This document shows positions 1 to 8,892 of a DNA stretch of 48,449 nt, piece after piece; position 1 is the stretch's first letter, and every line of letters begins with the position of its first letter. The DNA comes from Flavobacteriales bacterium (GTDB lineage: Bacteria > Bacteroidota > Bacteroidia > Flavobacteriales_F > PHOS-HE28), in contig JAGFIV010000005.1 of assembly GCA_024103275.1 (NCBI GenBank), positions 1 through 48,449 on the forward strand, given 5' to 3'. The position numbers were made by a program, and so were the translations under genes. The notes below the pieces were generated by a model, which ran no database searches, was not told the origin of the DNA, and saw only the letters and a list, made by a program, of their open reading frames with translations.

Positions 1-361
1 TGTCCGTGGTGCCCAGGAAATTGGTGCCCGGGGTGGTGCCGGTATTCCCCCAGATGCTCCAGCCGATCCGGTCGGTGAAAAGCGGCCGCCAGGCCGTGCC
101 GTCATAAAACCAGAACTGGTCGGCCGGGATCGGTGCGCTGGCATTGGTCTGGTACACCAGCAGGCCGGTGGCGGGCGAGGCGATGGCAGTGCGCTGGGCG
201 GCCGTCATCCGGGGGATGAGGATGCCGCTGGTGGTGCTCACCACGTCCAGCATGGCGCTGGCATTGGGGGATGCACCGGTGGAGTTGATGCCGACATTTT
301 GCGCCTTTACCGAGGGGAGCACGGACAGAACAAATACGATTGGGAGGATCCGGGTACGCAT
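1..361 (-). CDS. Secreted surface/tail-type repeat protein, 5' part only
   Basis: The gene starts with ATG at 361 on the minus strand and runs off the window at position 1, so only the first 120 codons are visible. The protein opens with a clear signal peptide (residues 1-18, ending in VKA before QN). The mature start, NVGINSTGASPNASAMLDV followed by TTSGILIPRMTAAQRTAIASP and LLVYQT, is the stereotyped opening of large exported Bacteroidota proteins that often end in a T9SS sorting domain or a tail-fibre/peptidase S74 domain. I recognise the opening, but the functional part lies outside the window. The sequence upstream of the start (about 362-432) is visibly AT-richer than the rest of the window, as expected for a promoter. 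An out-of-phase ORF overlaps this region and is a shadow. The export call is firm; the final function is unknown. Confidence 0.75.
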   Translation of the reverse strand, partial: MRTRILPIVFVLSVLPSVKAQNVGINSTGASPNASAMLDVVSTTSGILIPRMTAAQRTAIASPATGLLVYQTNASAPIPADQFWFYDGTAWRPLFTDRIGWSIWGNTGTTPGTNFLGTTD

Positions 362-725
362 TTGCAATGGCTTTTGGGGTTTCGTAAAGATTGTTAGAAA
401 AACCGAAAATGTCCAATATCTGTCAAAAAACACGGCCGCGATGTGCATAAATCCAATTGGTGGGACCACTCCATGCGGGATTTACCGTGGGTGGGTCCCG
501 CTCCACCATTGTGGGGACGGTATCAGGGGACCGGGAGGCCGCGCACACGGGACACCCGATGAAGAAGGCAAGATGTGGCAAGGGTTGTTGGTCGCACAAT
601 ACCTTCCCCACAGGTCTGACATGTGCCCGGTAGGTGCATGGTCCGGACCGATGGACCAGGCTGTCCACGCGTCCTCACACATCCCGTCAGCAGGGAATTC
701 GGAACCGTCCCCGACCTTCGCCTTC
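362..725. other. Divergent intergenic region
   Basis: This 364-base gap separates the exported protein (minus) from the FAD oxidase (plus). Its left third is AT-rich with runs of A/T and probably holds the minus-strand promoter. I could not place a convincing -7 element there. The right end carries a GACCTTCG octamer next to the oxidase start. The long reading frames crossing the gap have no recognisable protein features and I do not call a gene. Confidence 0.5.
713..720 (+). promoter_or_regulatory. -7-like element of the FAD oxidase gene
   Basis: GACCTTCG differs at two positions from the Bacteroidota TAnnTTTG -7 consensus and lies 5 nt before the ATG at 726. The transcript would be leaderless or nearly so. 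It is weak alone but matches the spacing seen at several other genes in this window. Confidence 0.35.
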
Positions 726-2126
726 ATGAAGACCGACCTTCCTCCCGGCTTCCTTGAAAGGTTGCAGGCAATGGTACCCGCCCGTTCGGTGCTGATCTCG
801 GAAGAGGACCGCATCCGCTATGGCCGTGACGAGACGGAGGATCTTTGCCATCCTCCGCAGGTGGTGGTGATCCCCGGGAATACGCACCAGGTATCGGCGG
901 TGGTGAAGCTCTGTGCCGCATACGGGGTGCCGATCACGCCCATCGGGGCGCGTACCGGCCTCAGCGGCGGGGCGCTGAGCATTCAGGGCGGCGTGGGCCT
1001 TTCCATGGAAAGGATGAACGCCATCGTGGACATCGACGAGCGCAACCTGCAGGTGACCGTGGAGCCGGGTGTGATCACGCAAGTGCTGCAGGAGGCCGTG
1101 TCGGCCAAGGGGCTTTACTATCCGCCCGACCCCGGGAGCCGGGGCAGTTGCAGCATCGGGGGCAACCTGGCGGAGAATGCGGGCGGGCCGCATGCCGTGA
1201 AGTATGGCGTCACCCGCGATTTCGTGCTGAACCTGGAGGTGGTACTGGCCGGCGGCGAGGTGATCTGGACCGGCGCGAACACGTTGAAGAACGCCACGGG
1301 CTACGACCTCACGCGCTTGATCGTGGGCAGCGAGGGCACCCTGGGCATCATCACCAAGGCGGTGCTCCGGCTGGTCCCCCTCCCCAAGGAAACGCGGTTG
1401 ATGCTGGTGCCGTTCCGCGATCCGCAAAAGGCCTGCGAGGCGGTGAGCGCCGTATTCCGGGCAGGCATCACGCCCAGCGCGCTGGAGTTCATGGAACGCG
1501 ACGCCATTGACTGGACCCTGCGCTTCGTGGAGGGCGTGAACATCCCGATCGCCGAGGATACCGCGGCCCACCTGCTGGTGGAAGTGGACGGCAACCATGG
1601 CGATGAGCTGATGCGCGACTGCGAGGCCATCCTGGGCGTGATGGAGCAGTACGACTGCGGCGAGGTGCTCTTCGCCGAGACCAGTGCGGAGAAGGACAAG
1701 TTGTGGATGATGCGCCGCCTCGTGGGGGAGGCGGTGAAGCACAACAGCGTGTACAAGGAGGAGGATACGGTGGTGCCCCGGTACCGGTTGCCGGACCTGT
1801 TGGCCAAGGTGAAGGAGGTGGGGAACCGGTATGGCTTCAAGAGCGTGTGCTACGGCCATGCCGGCGATGGCAACCTGCACGTGAACATCATCAAGGGGGA
1901 GCTGCCCGATACCGTGTGGAAACAGGACCTTCCCAAGGCGATCCGGGAGATCTTTGAATTCACCGTTTCCGTGGGGGGGACGCTGAGCGGCGAGCACGGC
2001 ATCGGGCTGGTGCAACGCCCGTACATGGACATCGCCTTTGATCCCGTGCAACTGGGCCTGATGCGCGGCATCAAGGAGGCCTTCGACCCCAAGGGCATCA
2101 TGAATCCCGGCAAGGTGTTGCCATAG
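726..2126 (+). CDS. glcD: FAD-binding oxidase, GlcD / D-lactate dehydrogenase type
   Basis: A 466-residue flavoprotein expected to oxidise a 2-hydroxy acid such as glycolate or D-lactate. The N-terminal FAD-binding (PCMH-type) domain shows GARTGLSGGA at about residues 74-83 and the PPDPGSRGSCSIGGNLAENA stretch at 133-152, which bind the FAD pyrophosphate. The C-terminal FAD-oxidase domain carries YGHAGDGNLHVNI, typical of the metal/substrate site, and GTLSGEHGIG near the end. Length fits GlcD-type enzymes (about 460-500). The open frame extends far upstream, but the family similarity begins at the ATG at 726, directly after the -7-like octamer. No glcE or glcF gene or iron-sulfur partner is adjacent, so it may work as a single-subunit dehydrogenase. 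Substrate is not resolved. Confidence 0.88.
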   Translation: MKTDLPPGFLERLQAMVPARSVLISEEDRIRYGRDETEDLCHPPQVVVIPGNTHQVSAVVKLCAAYGVPITPIGARTGLSGGALSIQGGVGLSMERMNAIVDIDERNLQVTVEPGVITQVLQEAVSAKGLYYPPDPGSRGSCSIGGNLAENAGGPHAVKYGVTRDFVLNLEVVLAGGEVIWTGANTLKNATGYDLTRLIVGSEGTLGIITKAVLRLVPLPKETRLMLVPFRDPQKACEAVSAVFRAGITPSALEFMERDAIDWTLRFVEGVNIPIAEDTAAHLLVEVDGNHGDELMRDCEAILGVMEQYDCGEVLFAETSAEKDKLWMMRRLVGEAVKHNSVYKEEDTVVPRYRLPDLLAKVKEVGNRYGFKSVCYGHAGDGNLHVNIIKGELPDTVWKQDLPKAIREIFEFTVSVGGTLSGEHGIGLVQRPYMDIAFDPVQLGLMRGIKEAFDPKGIMNPGKVLP

Positions 2127-2141
2127 CACCGGTTTGCAATA

Positions 2142-2155
2142 CGCTTCCGGAAGCG
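2142..2155. terminator. Palindrome after the FAD oxidase gene
   Basis: CGCTTCCGGAAGCG is a perfect 14-bp palindrome 15 bp beyond the oxidase stop codon, in the gap between two convergent genes. A further perfect inverted repeat, CCAATTCC / GGAATTGG, sits at 2293-2300 and 2336-2343, close to the end of the opposing gene. Neither is followed by a T-run, so terminator function is only suggested by position. Confidence 0.3.
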
Positions 2156-2357
2156 GAGCGGTATCGCATGGTCCGGCAAGGCACGGAACCCGGGCATGGC
2201 CGGTAGCCCTGAAATGCTTTCCGCTACGTGGCATGCATGCGGAAGAACCTCGCGCAGCCCGAAGGACACTCAGCAAGCGCTCATGTACATCACCAATTCC
2301 AAGCCCGGATCGCCGTTTGGACGGATCTCCACTTGGGAATTGGCATCTGGTGCGGCC

Positions 2358-2987
2358 CTACGGCCCGAAGTCCTTGGTGTTGGCCAAGGAGCCGTCCGGC
2401 TTCCAATAGCGCCACACGCCGACCGGCCTTCCGGCGATGTATCGCCCTTGGCGGTTGGGCTTGCCATTGGCGTAGAACCACGTCCAGCGGCCGGTGCGTT
2501 CGCCCTTGTGGAACTGCCCGAACATCAAGCCTACTGAAGTGGCATCCACTTTGAACCATTCGATGTAGCGCCCCTCAGCCACCCCATCGTCGTACCACGT
2601 CAGCTGCCGCGGCGAGCCATCCGCATAAAAGCGGTACAGCGGGCCATGGGACACACCCTTCTGGAACCGCTCGAAGCGCAACAACTGCCCGTTGGGCGCC
2701 CAATAGGCTTGTGGACCATCCTTCAGGCCATCCCGGTAGGTGCCCATGGCCAAGGTGTCTCCTGATGGGCCGAAGGAGGTCCACGTTCCTTGCCGCTTGT
2801 CCTTCACATACCGTCCTTCGGCCTCCAGGCTGCCATCGTCATGGTAGAGGCGCACCGGGCCGTCCTTCATGCCGTGTACACGCGTCACCTCCGCCCGTAC
2901 CAGGCCCGCACGGTCCTTCACCACATGCACTTCCGGGGCTTGCCCGCATGCCATCACCAGCACAACGATGACGGGCAGGTACTTCAT
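2358..2987 (-). CDS. MORN-like repeat lipoprotein
   Basis: A 209-residue lipoprotein. The signal peptide ends in a lipobox (VMAC, Cys14). The rest is a run of about six to seven repeats of the type DGP..Y..DG......Y..G...G.W, for example KRQGTWTSFGPSGD and RTGRWTWFYANGKPNRQGRY. These match the MORN_2 / YwqK-type repeats common in Bacteroidota outer-surface lipoproteins. The 'antitoxin' label often given to this family rests on weak grounds and I do not use it. Its start overlaps the stop of the CPBP protease gene by 4 bp (ATGA), so the two are translationally coupled. Exact function unknown. Confidence 0.8.
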   Translation of the reverse strand: MKYLPVIVVLVMACGQAPEVHVVKDRAGLVRAEVTRVHGMKDGPVRLYHDDGSLEAEGRYVKDKRQGTWTSFGPSGDTLAMGTYRDGLKDGPQAYWAPNGQLLRFERFQKGVSHGPLYRFYADGSPRQLTWYDDGVAEGRYIEWFKVDATSVGLMFGQFHKGERTGRWTWFYANGKPNRQGRYIAGRPVGVWRYWKPDGSLANTKDFGP

Positions 2988-3916
2988 GCCGTTGCGAATT
3001 CCTTGCGAAAATGCGGATCCAAAAGGAAAAGCGCGGCGCCGATGGTCAACAGCGCCAGCACCGCGCCCACCCCGGCGGGACCGCCCGCGAGGTCCGAGCC
3101 ACCTTCATGGAACAACAGGCCGGCACCGGCCACCCCGTTCAGGGTGCCGTGCAGCAGCGCTGCGGCCCACACGCATCCGCTGCGGATGCGTACCCAGGCC
3201 AGGGGCAGCGCCATGGCCGTGGTCAAGGCGCACATCATGAACACCCCGCCCACCGGGTGGTCCGGGTAGTTGTGGCCCTTCAGGATCAACGGGGCGTGCC
3301 ATAGCCCCCAGGCCACGCCGGTAAAGAGCACGTGCGGCACAAGGCCGCGGTGCCTGGTCAGATGCAGCAACAGGCCCCGCCAACCCAGTTCCTCGCCCAG
3401 GGCAGCGATCAGGTTCACCGTGGAGCCCGCCACGAAGCCGGTGACCAGGATGACCATAAGGATGGTAAAGCCGTTCAGCGGCAGGGCCGCCAAGGTGCTC
3501 AAGCTGCCTTCCACCTGAGCCGGTGATCGGCCGGCCGATGCCAATTGCTGTTCCACGACCGAGAGCGCCATTGCTTTGCTCACCTCCGTATGGCCGAAGG
3601 CCGCGATCCCCATGAGATCGCCAAGCACCCAATTGTAGAACAGGGTGGCCACCGGAACGCACACGGCCATCAGCGCGGCCAGGCCCATCCATTTCCAGCG
3701 GATGCCTTTTGCCACCAGCCCCATTTGGGCCCATGATACGCCCAGCCTCCGGCGCAGGACCAGCACCGCCACGGCCGGGCCCCACATGTATAGCACCCCC
3801 ACGGCGGCCTGTACCCAGGTCGAGCCTCCTCCGGGCATCCGTTGTGAGGCGGCAAAAAGTCCCCAGCTGAACAGGTAGGCCACCACCAGAAAGGAAAGCA
3901 CGGGGTGCCTTTTCAT
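2984..3916 (-). CDS. CPBP (CAAX/Abi-type) intramembrane metalloprotease
   Basis: A 310-residue polytopic membrane protein with roughly seven to eight hydrophobic segments. It carries all motifs of the CPBP family: EE with a downstream Arg (E175, E176, R180 in GEELGWRG), the second motif with His207 (WGLWHAP) and the third motif H256-GTLN260. The family includes eukaryotic-type CAAX prenyl proteases and bacterial proteins linked to bacteriocin immunity or membrane-protein processing. The substrate here is unknown. It is first in a two-gene unit with the MORN-like lipoprotein (4-bp overlap). A TACCTTCA octamer stands 4 nt before its ATG. Confidence 0.88.
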   Translation of the reverse strand: MKRHPVLSFLVVAYLFSWGLFAASQRMPGGGSTWVQAAVGVLYMWGPAVAVLVLRRRLGVSWAQMGLVAKGIRWKWMGLAALMAVCVPVATLFYNWVLGDLMGIAAFGHTEVSKAMALSVVEQQLASAGRSPAQVEGSLSTLAALPLNGFTILMVILVTGFVAGSTVNLIAALGEELGWRGLLLHLTRHRGLVPHVLFTGVAWGLWHAPLILKGHNYPDHPVGGVFMMCALTTAMALPLAWVRIRSGCVWAAALLHGTLNGVAGAGLLFHEGGSDLAGGPAGVGAVLALLTIGAALFLLDPHFRKEFATA

Positions 3917-3920
3917 CCCG

Positions 3921-3928
3921 TGAAGGTA
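3921..3928 (-). promoter_or_regulatory. -7-like element of the CPBP protease gene
   Basis: On the minus strand the sequence reads TACCTTCA, six of the six fixed TAnnTTTG positions except TTCA for TTTG at the last two. Only CGGG separates it from the ATG at 3916, so transcription would start at or very near the start codon. Confidence 0.4.
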
Positions 3929-3965
3929 GGGGGTCCGCAGCGCGGTCGTCGGAAGGCGGCAACGA

Positions 3966-6707
3966 TCACGGCACCACGGCCAGGTGCCTGGTCACCTCGT
4001 GCCAGTCCCCGGTGAAGGCTTCGCGGAACTTGGCCCGGTACACGTAGATGCCAAGCGGGACCAGGCTGCCGTCCACGGTGCCGTCCCATTCCGCGTAGGG
4101 GTCGGTGCTGGCGTACAGCTCGCGGCCCCAACGGTCGAAGATCTGGAGATTGTAAGCATCCAGGTCGATCACATTGTTGATCGGGCGCCAGGTGTCGTTG
4201 ATGCCGTCCCCGTTCGGAGAGAAGGCGTTGGGCGAATAGAACGCGAATTCCTGCTGCTCCAGGTGGGCGACGATGGTGTCGGGAAAGAAGATCGTCACCG
4301 GTATCCGCAGCTGCGTGGTGTCGTTTTGGTTGGGCGTGTTGTACTTGAATTCCCAATGCTTGAACGTGTAATACAGGTCCGGAATGACCTCCAAGGTGTC
4401 GATGGTCTCCGGGATGCGCATCACCGTTGCAGGGAATTCGGCGTACAGGTCGTTGTTGTAGCGGATGGTGGCCGAGCCGGGCGGGTCGGTGAGCAGCACC
4501 ACCGGGTACATCAGGGGCGGCTTGAAATGGGCGATCACGGTGTCCGTGCCCGAGAAGTCCACCGTGACCAGGCTGTCGTACACTGAAGGGGACGGGCTGG
4601 CGTGCTTGGTCTCCCAATGGTCAAACTCCCACTCGTCGGCCGGCATGGCCTGCAGGCTGGTGGCGATGCCGCCGTAGTAGAGGCCGCCATAGGGATATTC
4701 GGAGGGTGTGATCGAATTGATCCGGATCTGGCCGCTCAAGGGCGGATCCACCATGAAGTACACGCTGTCCGGACCTTCCAGGTCGTAGCAGTCCACCAGG
4801 CCCTGCTGGATGGCCGTACACCGCGCCTCGATGAAGTTGCGCATGGACTGCACGTTGGCCTGCCAGCCCGCCATCGTCCCCCCCCAACGGGCTACCTGCC
4901 CCGGCATTTCCGGTGCGATCAGGTTGATCAGGCTGTCCAGGTAGGGCAACATCACCTGGCAACTGAACAGGCTGTTGCCCATGTCGATGTACCGGTTCAC
5001 ATAGTAGTCATGTACCGTCGTGTTCTCCGTGATCAACTTTTCAAGGATGGGGATGTGCCCCTGTCCCCCGGGGTCCGGCAGGGCTTCTGCATTGCACGGG
5101 TCCGCGTCGGCGGTCTGGTCGGGTATGTTGGTGTAGTTGATGTAGTGGCCGAAGGAGGCATCGTTGTCCCACAGCGTGTAGCCCCATTTCTTGTGGTTCC
5201 CCGCCGGGTTCATCCCCCTCCACCATCCCGTGTTCCAGTTCAGCCAGTCGCTGCACACGGTGTAGCTGTGCAGCACCACGTAATCGACCAGGCTCTTCCA
5301 GCTCAATTGGGCGTCCACCTGCGCGAATGCCGTGGGATCCCCCATGTTGTTCCCCATGATGAAGTTGACCAGCGCGTTCCAATCCGCCTGAGCCTGGGCC
5401 CCGCCGTATTCGCTCCAGGTGGCACCCCAGGTCTTCAGGTATTGCAGGTCGTACTTGTCCTGGTCGTAGTATTCACGGGTGTAGTCGTTGTCGTCCACCT
5501 TCTCGCGGATCTCATATACGCCCCAGTACTGGCCATTGACATACAGTACGCAGGGCTCGTAGGTGCGTACGTCCAGTTTCAGGTTCCCCGCCTGGGCCAG
5601 GCTATGCACGTAGGCATCGCGGATGTGGGCGCCGTTCTCGAAGGGATAGTTGTCGTTGGCACCTCCCTTGATGATCAACCGCTGGAACTTGTCGCGGCCC
5701 GATGCGTGGAAGATGGGGTAGTGGATCACGTCGTTGTAGCCCGTCTGGTCGCGCGTGATGTAATCGAAGCCGCGCTGGTCGTACGCCCAGGAGTCGTTGC
5801 CGTGCTTGTTGAACTGCCCCATGGCCTCGTCACGCAATTGCCCGTCCGGCCCGAAGTATTCAAACCAGCCCCAGGGTTCGATCCCTCCGTTGCCGTTCAA
5901 CAGGTCGGCCACGCCGGCCCCGGCCACGCTGATCACGGCCGTGGTGTGGGCCGCGTTGATGAAATAGGTGTTGGTCTCCGAAAAGCTCGGGGGTACGTTG
6001 GGGTCGTTGCTGAAGCATGCGGCCCGCACCACGGTAGTGGCCGTGAGGTTGATCGGGCCCGTGTAGGCGGTGGAGGTGGCCGTGGGGAGGGAGCCGTCCA
6101 ACGTGTAGCGGATGGTGGCATTGCCGTCGCCTGTGGAAAGGGTGACGGCGGTGGCACCGGTGTACAGGCCGGGGGCGGGGCTCATCTGCGGTGTGCCGGC
6201 ATAGTAGGGGGATGCGTTGGCGTTGGCGTTGCCCGGGGAGGGCGCCAGGAACAGCGACCACGTGGGGGCACCGTCCGTGGTGCGGCCCCGGCTGTGGTCC
6301 AACTGGGTGCGGAAGCCCTGCAATTCCAGGTCGTCAACGATGGTGCCTGCCGGGTCGGAGAGCACCACGTGGTCGTTGCTGGCCTGCTCCAGGTTGAAGT
6401 TGGTGTGGTACTGGGTGCCGTTGGCCGTGTTGCGCTTGCTGCAAATGACCACCAGGTGGCCGTTGGCGGATATGGATGCCCCCGGGGGGAAGGCCCACTT
6501 GGTGGGGTTGTTGACCTTGTTGCTCAGGTACCAGCCTCCCAGATCGACCGCCACTCCGGTGGTGTTGTACAATTCCACCCAATCCTCGCGGCTGCCATAG
6601 GCATCCAGCAACCCGTTCATGTTGGAGGTGCTCACCTCGTTGATCACCACTTGGGCCGTGGCGGGCAGCGTGGCCAACCAGGCCAGGAGCAGGAGGGGTC
6701 TTTGCAT
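3966..6707 (-). CDS. CotH-kinase family T9SS cargo with lamin-tail domain
   Basis: A 913-residue exported multidomain protein. In order: signal peptide (1-18), lamin-tail domain (about 20-130, VINEVSTSN...DWVELYNTT), a chitobiase/hexosaminidase C-terminal-like domain (about 178-250, IRYTLDGSLPTA), and a CotH-type atypical protein kinase domain (about 255-635). The kinase domain has KGGANDNYPFENG, YVNGQYWGVYEIREKVD and the metal-binding DxD in LWDNDASFGHY (near 513-521). Next come two similar ~85-residue modules (about 645-820), each with DPP.S..IR and HWE....AH motifs. The end is a gliding-motility/CHU_C T9SS type B-like sorting domain (NAFSPNGDGINDTW to KFREAF). It is probably secreted and surface-anchored or released. 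Kinase activity and target are inferred from the family only. Confidence 0.87.
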   Translation of the reverse strand: MQRPLLLLAWLATLPATAQVVINEVSTSNMNGLLDAYGSREDWVELYNTTGVAVDLGGWYLSNKVNNPTKWAFPPGASISANGHLVVICSKRNTANGTQYHTNFNLEQASNDHVVLSDPAGTIVDDLELQGFRTQLDHSRGRTTDGAPTWSLFLAPSPGNANANASPYYAGTPQMSPAPGLYTGATAVTLSTGDGNATIRYTLDGSLPTATSTAYTGPINLTATTVVRAACFSNDPNVPPSFSETNTYFINAAHTTAVISVAGAGVADLLNGNGGIEPWGWFEYFGPDGQLRDEAMGQFNKHGNDSWAYDQRGFDYITRDQTGYNDVIHYPIFHASGRDKFQRLIIKGGANDNYPFENGAHIRDAYVHSLAQAGNLKLDVRTYEPCVLYVNGQYWGVYEIREKVDDNDYTREYYDQDKYDLQYLKTWGATWSEYGGAQAQADWNALVNFIMGNNMGDPTAFAQVDAQLSWKSLVDYVVLHSYTVCSDWLNWNTGWWRGMNPAGNHKKWGYTLWDNDASFGHYINYTNIPDQTADADPCNAEALPDPGGQGHIPILEKLITENTTVHDYYVNRYIDMGNSLFSCQVMLPYLDSLINLIAPEMPGQVARWGGTMAGWQANVQSMRNFIEARCTAIQQGLVDCYDLEGPDSVYFMVDPPLSGQIRINSITPSEYPYGGLYYGGIATSLQAMPADEWEFDHWETKHASPSPSVYDSLVTVDFSGTDTVIAHFKPPLMYPVVLLTDPPGSATIRYNNDLYAEFPATVMRIPETIDTLEVIPDLYYTFKHWEFKYNTPNQNDTTQLRIPVTIFFPDTIVAHLEQQEFAFYSPNAFSPNGDGINDTWRPINNVIDLDAYNLQIFDRWGRELYASTDPYAEWDGTVDGSLVPLGIYVYRAKFREAFTGDWHEVTRHLAVVP

Positions 6708-6801
6708 TTCCGCGTGCTGTGCCTAATAGTAGTCGTATCCGGTGGGCCGGGAAGTCCGTGCAGGGAAATGACGCCGGGAAAGGCCTCTACGGTGCCTGCC
6801 G

Positions 6802-6844
6802 TGCCCGATGCCCCGGACGGGGTTGGTCCCCGGGGCATCGGGCA
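6802..6844 (-). terminator. Strong hairpin after the S9 peptidase gene
   Basis: A perfect 15-bp inverted repeat, TGCCCGATGCCCCGG at 6802-6816 and its complement at 6830-6844, with a 13-nt loop. It lies 20 bp beyond the stop of the S9 peptidase gene and before the CotH gene on the same strand. There is no T-run after it, as is common for GC-rich genomes, so it may terminate or protect the 3' end. Confidence 0.6.
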
Positions 6845-6863
6845 TTCCGCGGCGAAGGCCGTG

Positions 6864-8819
6864 CTATTGCGCCGTGGCGGCCGCCACGGCCTGGTAGCCG
6901 CTGCCGATGTGGGCATCGAGGAACTTGTCCATGGCGTTGTAAAAGTCCATGCGGTTCTCTTCGTTGTGGAAGCCGTGGCCCTCATCGTCCTTCACCATGT
7001 ACTCCACCGTTATGCCTCGGGCCTTCAGGGCGGCCACCATCTGGTCGCTTTCGTCCTTGTTCACCCGCGGGTCGTTGGCCCCTTGGGCGATGAAGAGCGG
7101 GCACTTGATCTGGTCCGCATGGAATACCGGTGAGGCCTCGCGCATCAGCAGGCTGTCCTTCTTGGGGTCGCCCACCATCTCGTACATCATCTTCTTGAAG
7201 GGCTCCCAGTACGGCGGCACGGTGTTCATGAAGGTGAAGAGATTGCTGACGCCCACGTAGTCCACCGCGCAGGCATAGAGGTCCGGGGTGAAGGTGATGC
7301 CGGCCAGGGTGGCATAGCCGCCGTAGCTGCCTCCGTATATGGCCACGCGCTTGGGATCGGCGATGCCTTGTTGCACCAGCCATCCCACGCCGTCGGTCAC
7401 ATCGTCCTGCATGGCCTTGCCCCATTGCTTGAAGCTGGCCTCCCAGAATTTGCGGCCGTAGCCCGTGCTTCCGCGGAAGTTCATCTGCAGCACGGCATAG
7501 CCGCGATTGGCCAGCATTTGGACCTCGGGGTTGTACCCCCAATCATCACGTGCCCACGGTCCGCCATGGGGGTTGATCACCACCGGCAGGGACTTGGCCT
7601 CGCGCCCTTTGGGCAGGGTGAGGTAACCGTGGATGGTGAGCCCGTCCCGGCTTTGGTAGCTGATGGGCTTCATCTCCGCCAGCTCCTCCTCCTTCAAGTC
7701 GGGATAGGGCACGGCCATCTCCTTGAGGCTCCCGCTCGCGAGGTCATAGTACCAGTACTTGCCGGGCATGCGGTCGTTGCCCGCCCATACCATGAACTTG
7801 TCCTCGTTGTCATTCTCGCCGTACACCCAATATTCGTAGCCTTGCATCTTCTTGCCCAGCGTGTCATACAGGGTCTGTGTCAGCGGATCCAGGATCTTGC
7901 GCTCGCTCTTTTCACCGGTCCAGGTGACCATGGTGGGCACTTGCCGCTTGCGGCTGTAGTCCAGGCCGTCCACGTCGTAGTCCGGGTTGGCATATACCTC
8001 GCGCAACTCCTTCTTCCCGGCGATGTCCCATTCCACGATGGCCGTCTTGTCCCGTCCGTTCAGATTGCTGCTGGCGTAAAGGTTCTTGTTGTCGAAGGTG
8101 AAGAACAACGGGTTGAAGCTGTCCTTGAAACCCGTGCGCAGGTATTCCTTGAAGGGCTCCTTGTCCGTTGCCCGGTAATACAGTACTTGGTCCGTGCCAT
8201 CGGTCTTGGTGGCCATGCGGATGGTGCCGGTGTGGTCGGTGATCCACCCCTCGAAGTTCTCCTTGTTGTCATACAGCGGCTTGATGGTGCCGGTGCTGAT
8301 GTTGACCAGGTAGGGGTCGAACACCTCGGGGTTTCGCTGGTTCATTTGCACGATCACGCTTTCCTCCATCCCGGGGATGTTGTGTAGGTCGTCCAGCACG
8401 CCCGCACGTACGCCGTGCTCGGGTGTCAGGGCCTTCACATCGTTGCCGTCCATGCTGGCGCTGAAGACGATCATGTTCTCATCGCCATTGATGTCCCGGG
8501 CGTAGAGCAGGCGGTCGCCCTTCCAGAAGTAGCCATAGATGTCGCGTACGGTGTCCCGGGTAACCTGTAACGGGGCTCCGCCTGCCACGGGTTGCACGAA
8601 GATGTTCATCCTTCCGTGCCACGGGGCACGGTAGCTGAAGTAATTGCCGTCCGGGCTGATGCGTAAGCCGGCCTTCTCCGGGTTCTTGAAAAATTCCTCC
8701 ACGGGAATCCTCGGCGGAACCTGCATGGCTGCCGTTTCCGGCGGTTTTTCCGATGTGCCGCACGCACTGGTCAAGGCGATACCCGTCAATAGGGCTAAGG
8801 CAGATGGAAAGGTCTTCAT
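6864..8819 (-). CDS. S9 (prolyl oligopeptidase family) serine peptidase lipoprotein
   Basis: A 651-residue lipoprotein peptidase. The ATG at 8819 gives a short signal peptide with lipobox TSAC (Cys20). Starts a few codons upstream in frame would only lengthen the n-region. The first ~390 residues form the beta-propeller typical of dipeptidyl-/acylaminoacyl-peptidases. The C-terminal alpha/beta-hydrolase domain has the nucleophile in GGSYGGYA (Ser498), Asp583 in QGANDPRV and His615 in DEGHGFHNEEN, which complete the triad. It probably removes dipeptides or degrades oligopeptides in the periplasm. A TACCTTCG element lies 37 nt upstream and a perfect hairpin follows the gene. Confidence 0.92.
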   Translation of the reverse strand: MKTFPSALALLTGIALTSACGTSEKPPETAAMQVPPRIPVEEFFKNPEKAGLRISPDGNYFSYRAPWHGRMNIFVQPVAGGAPLQVTRDTVRDIYGYFWKGDRLLYARDINGDENMIVFSASMDGNDVKALTPEHGVRAGVLDDLHNIPGMEESVIVQMNQRNPEVFDPYLVNISTGTIKPLYDNKENFEGWITDHTGTIRMATKTDGTDQVLYYRATDKEPFKEYLRTGFKDSFNPLFFTFDNKNLYASSNLNGRDKTAIVEWDIAGKKELREVYANPDYDVDGLDYSRKRQVPTMVTWTGEKSERKILDPLTQTLYDTLGKKMQGYEYWVYGENDNEDKFMVWAGNDRMPGKYWYYDLASGSLKEMAVPYPDLKEEELAEMKPISYQSRDGLTIHGYLTLPKGREAKSLPVVINPHGGPWARDDWGYNPEVQMLANRGYAVLQMNFRGSTGYGRKFWEASFKQWGKAMQDDVTDGVGWLVQQGIADPKRVAIYGGSYGGYATLAGITFTPDLYACAVDYVGVSNLFTFMNTVPPYWEPFKKMMYEMVGDPKKDSLLMREASPVFHADQIKCPLFIAQGANDPRVNKDESDQMVAALKARGITVEYMVKDDEGHGFHNEENRMDFYNAMDKFLDAHIGSGYQAVAAATAQ

Positions 8820-8856
8820 GGTCATTGGGTTAGGTCGTGGTTTATTTCCGGCATAA

Positions 8857-8864
8857 CGAAGGTA
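8857..8864 (-). promoter_or_regulatory. -7 element of the S9 peptidase gene
   Basis: TACCTTCG on the minus strand matches TAnnTTTG at five of six fixed positions and is placed 37 nt before the ATG, giving a short leader. Confidence 0.45.
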
Positions 8865-8892
8865 TGCCATGCCGGCCCCGATGCAACCTCGA

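Noticed and set aside
2242..2252. GAAGAACCTCG, shared with the ends of the 191-bp element
   Set aside because: Only an 11-base match with no partner inverted end or duplication nearby; expected by chance at this length in GC-rich DNA.
687..2276. 529-codon open frame opposite the FAD oxidase
   Set aside because: Antisense shadow with repetitive His/Leu/Ala/Arg composition and no motif; the plus-strand frame matches a known family throughout.
4602..7133. Very long open frame (843 codons) on the plus strand
   Set aside because: It is antisense to the CotH and S9 peptidase genes, lacks any recognisable motif, and is Val/Gly/His-rich as expected from reverse-strand reading of GC-rich coding DNA.
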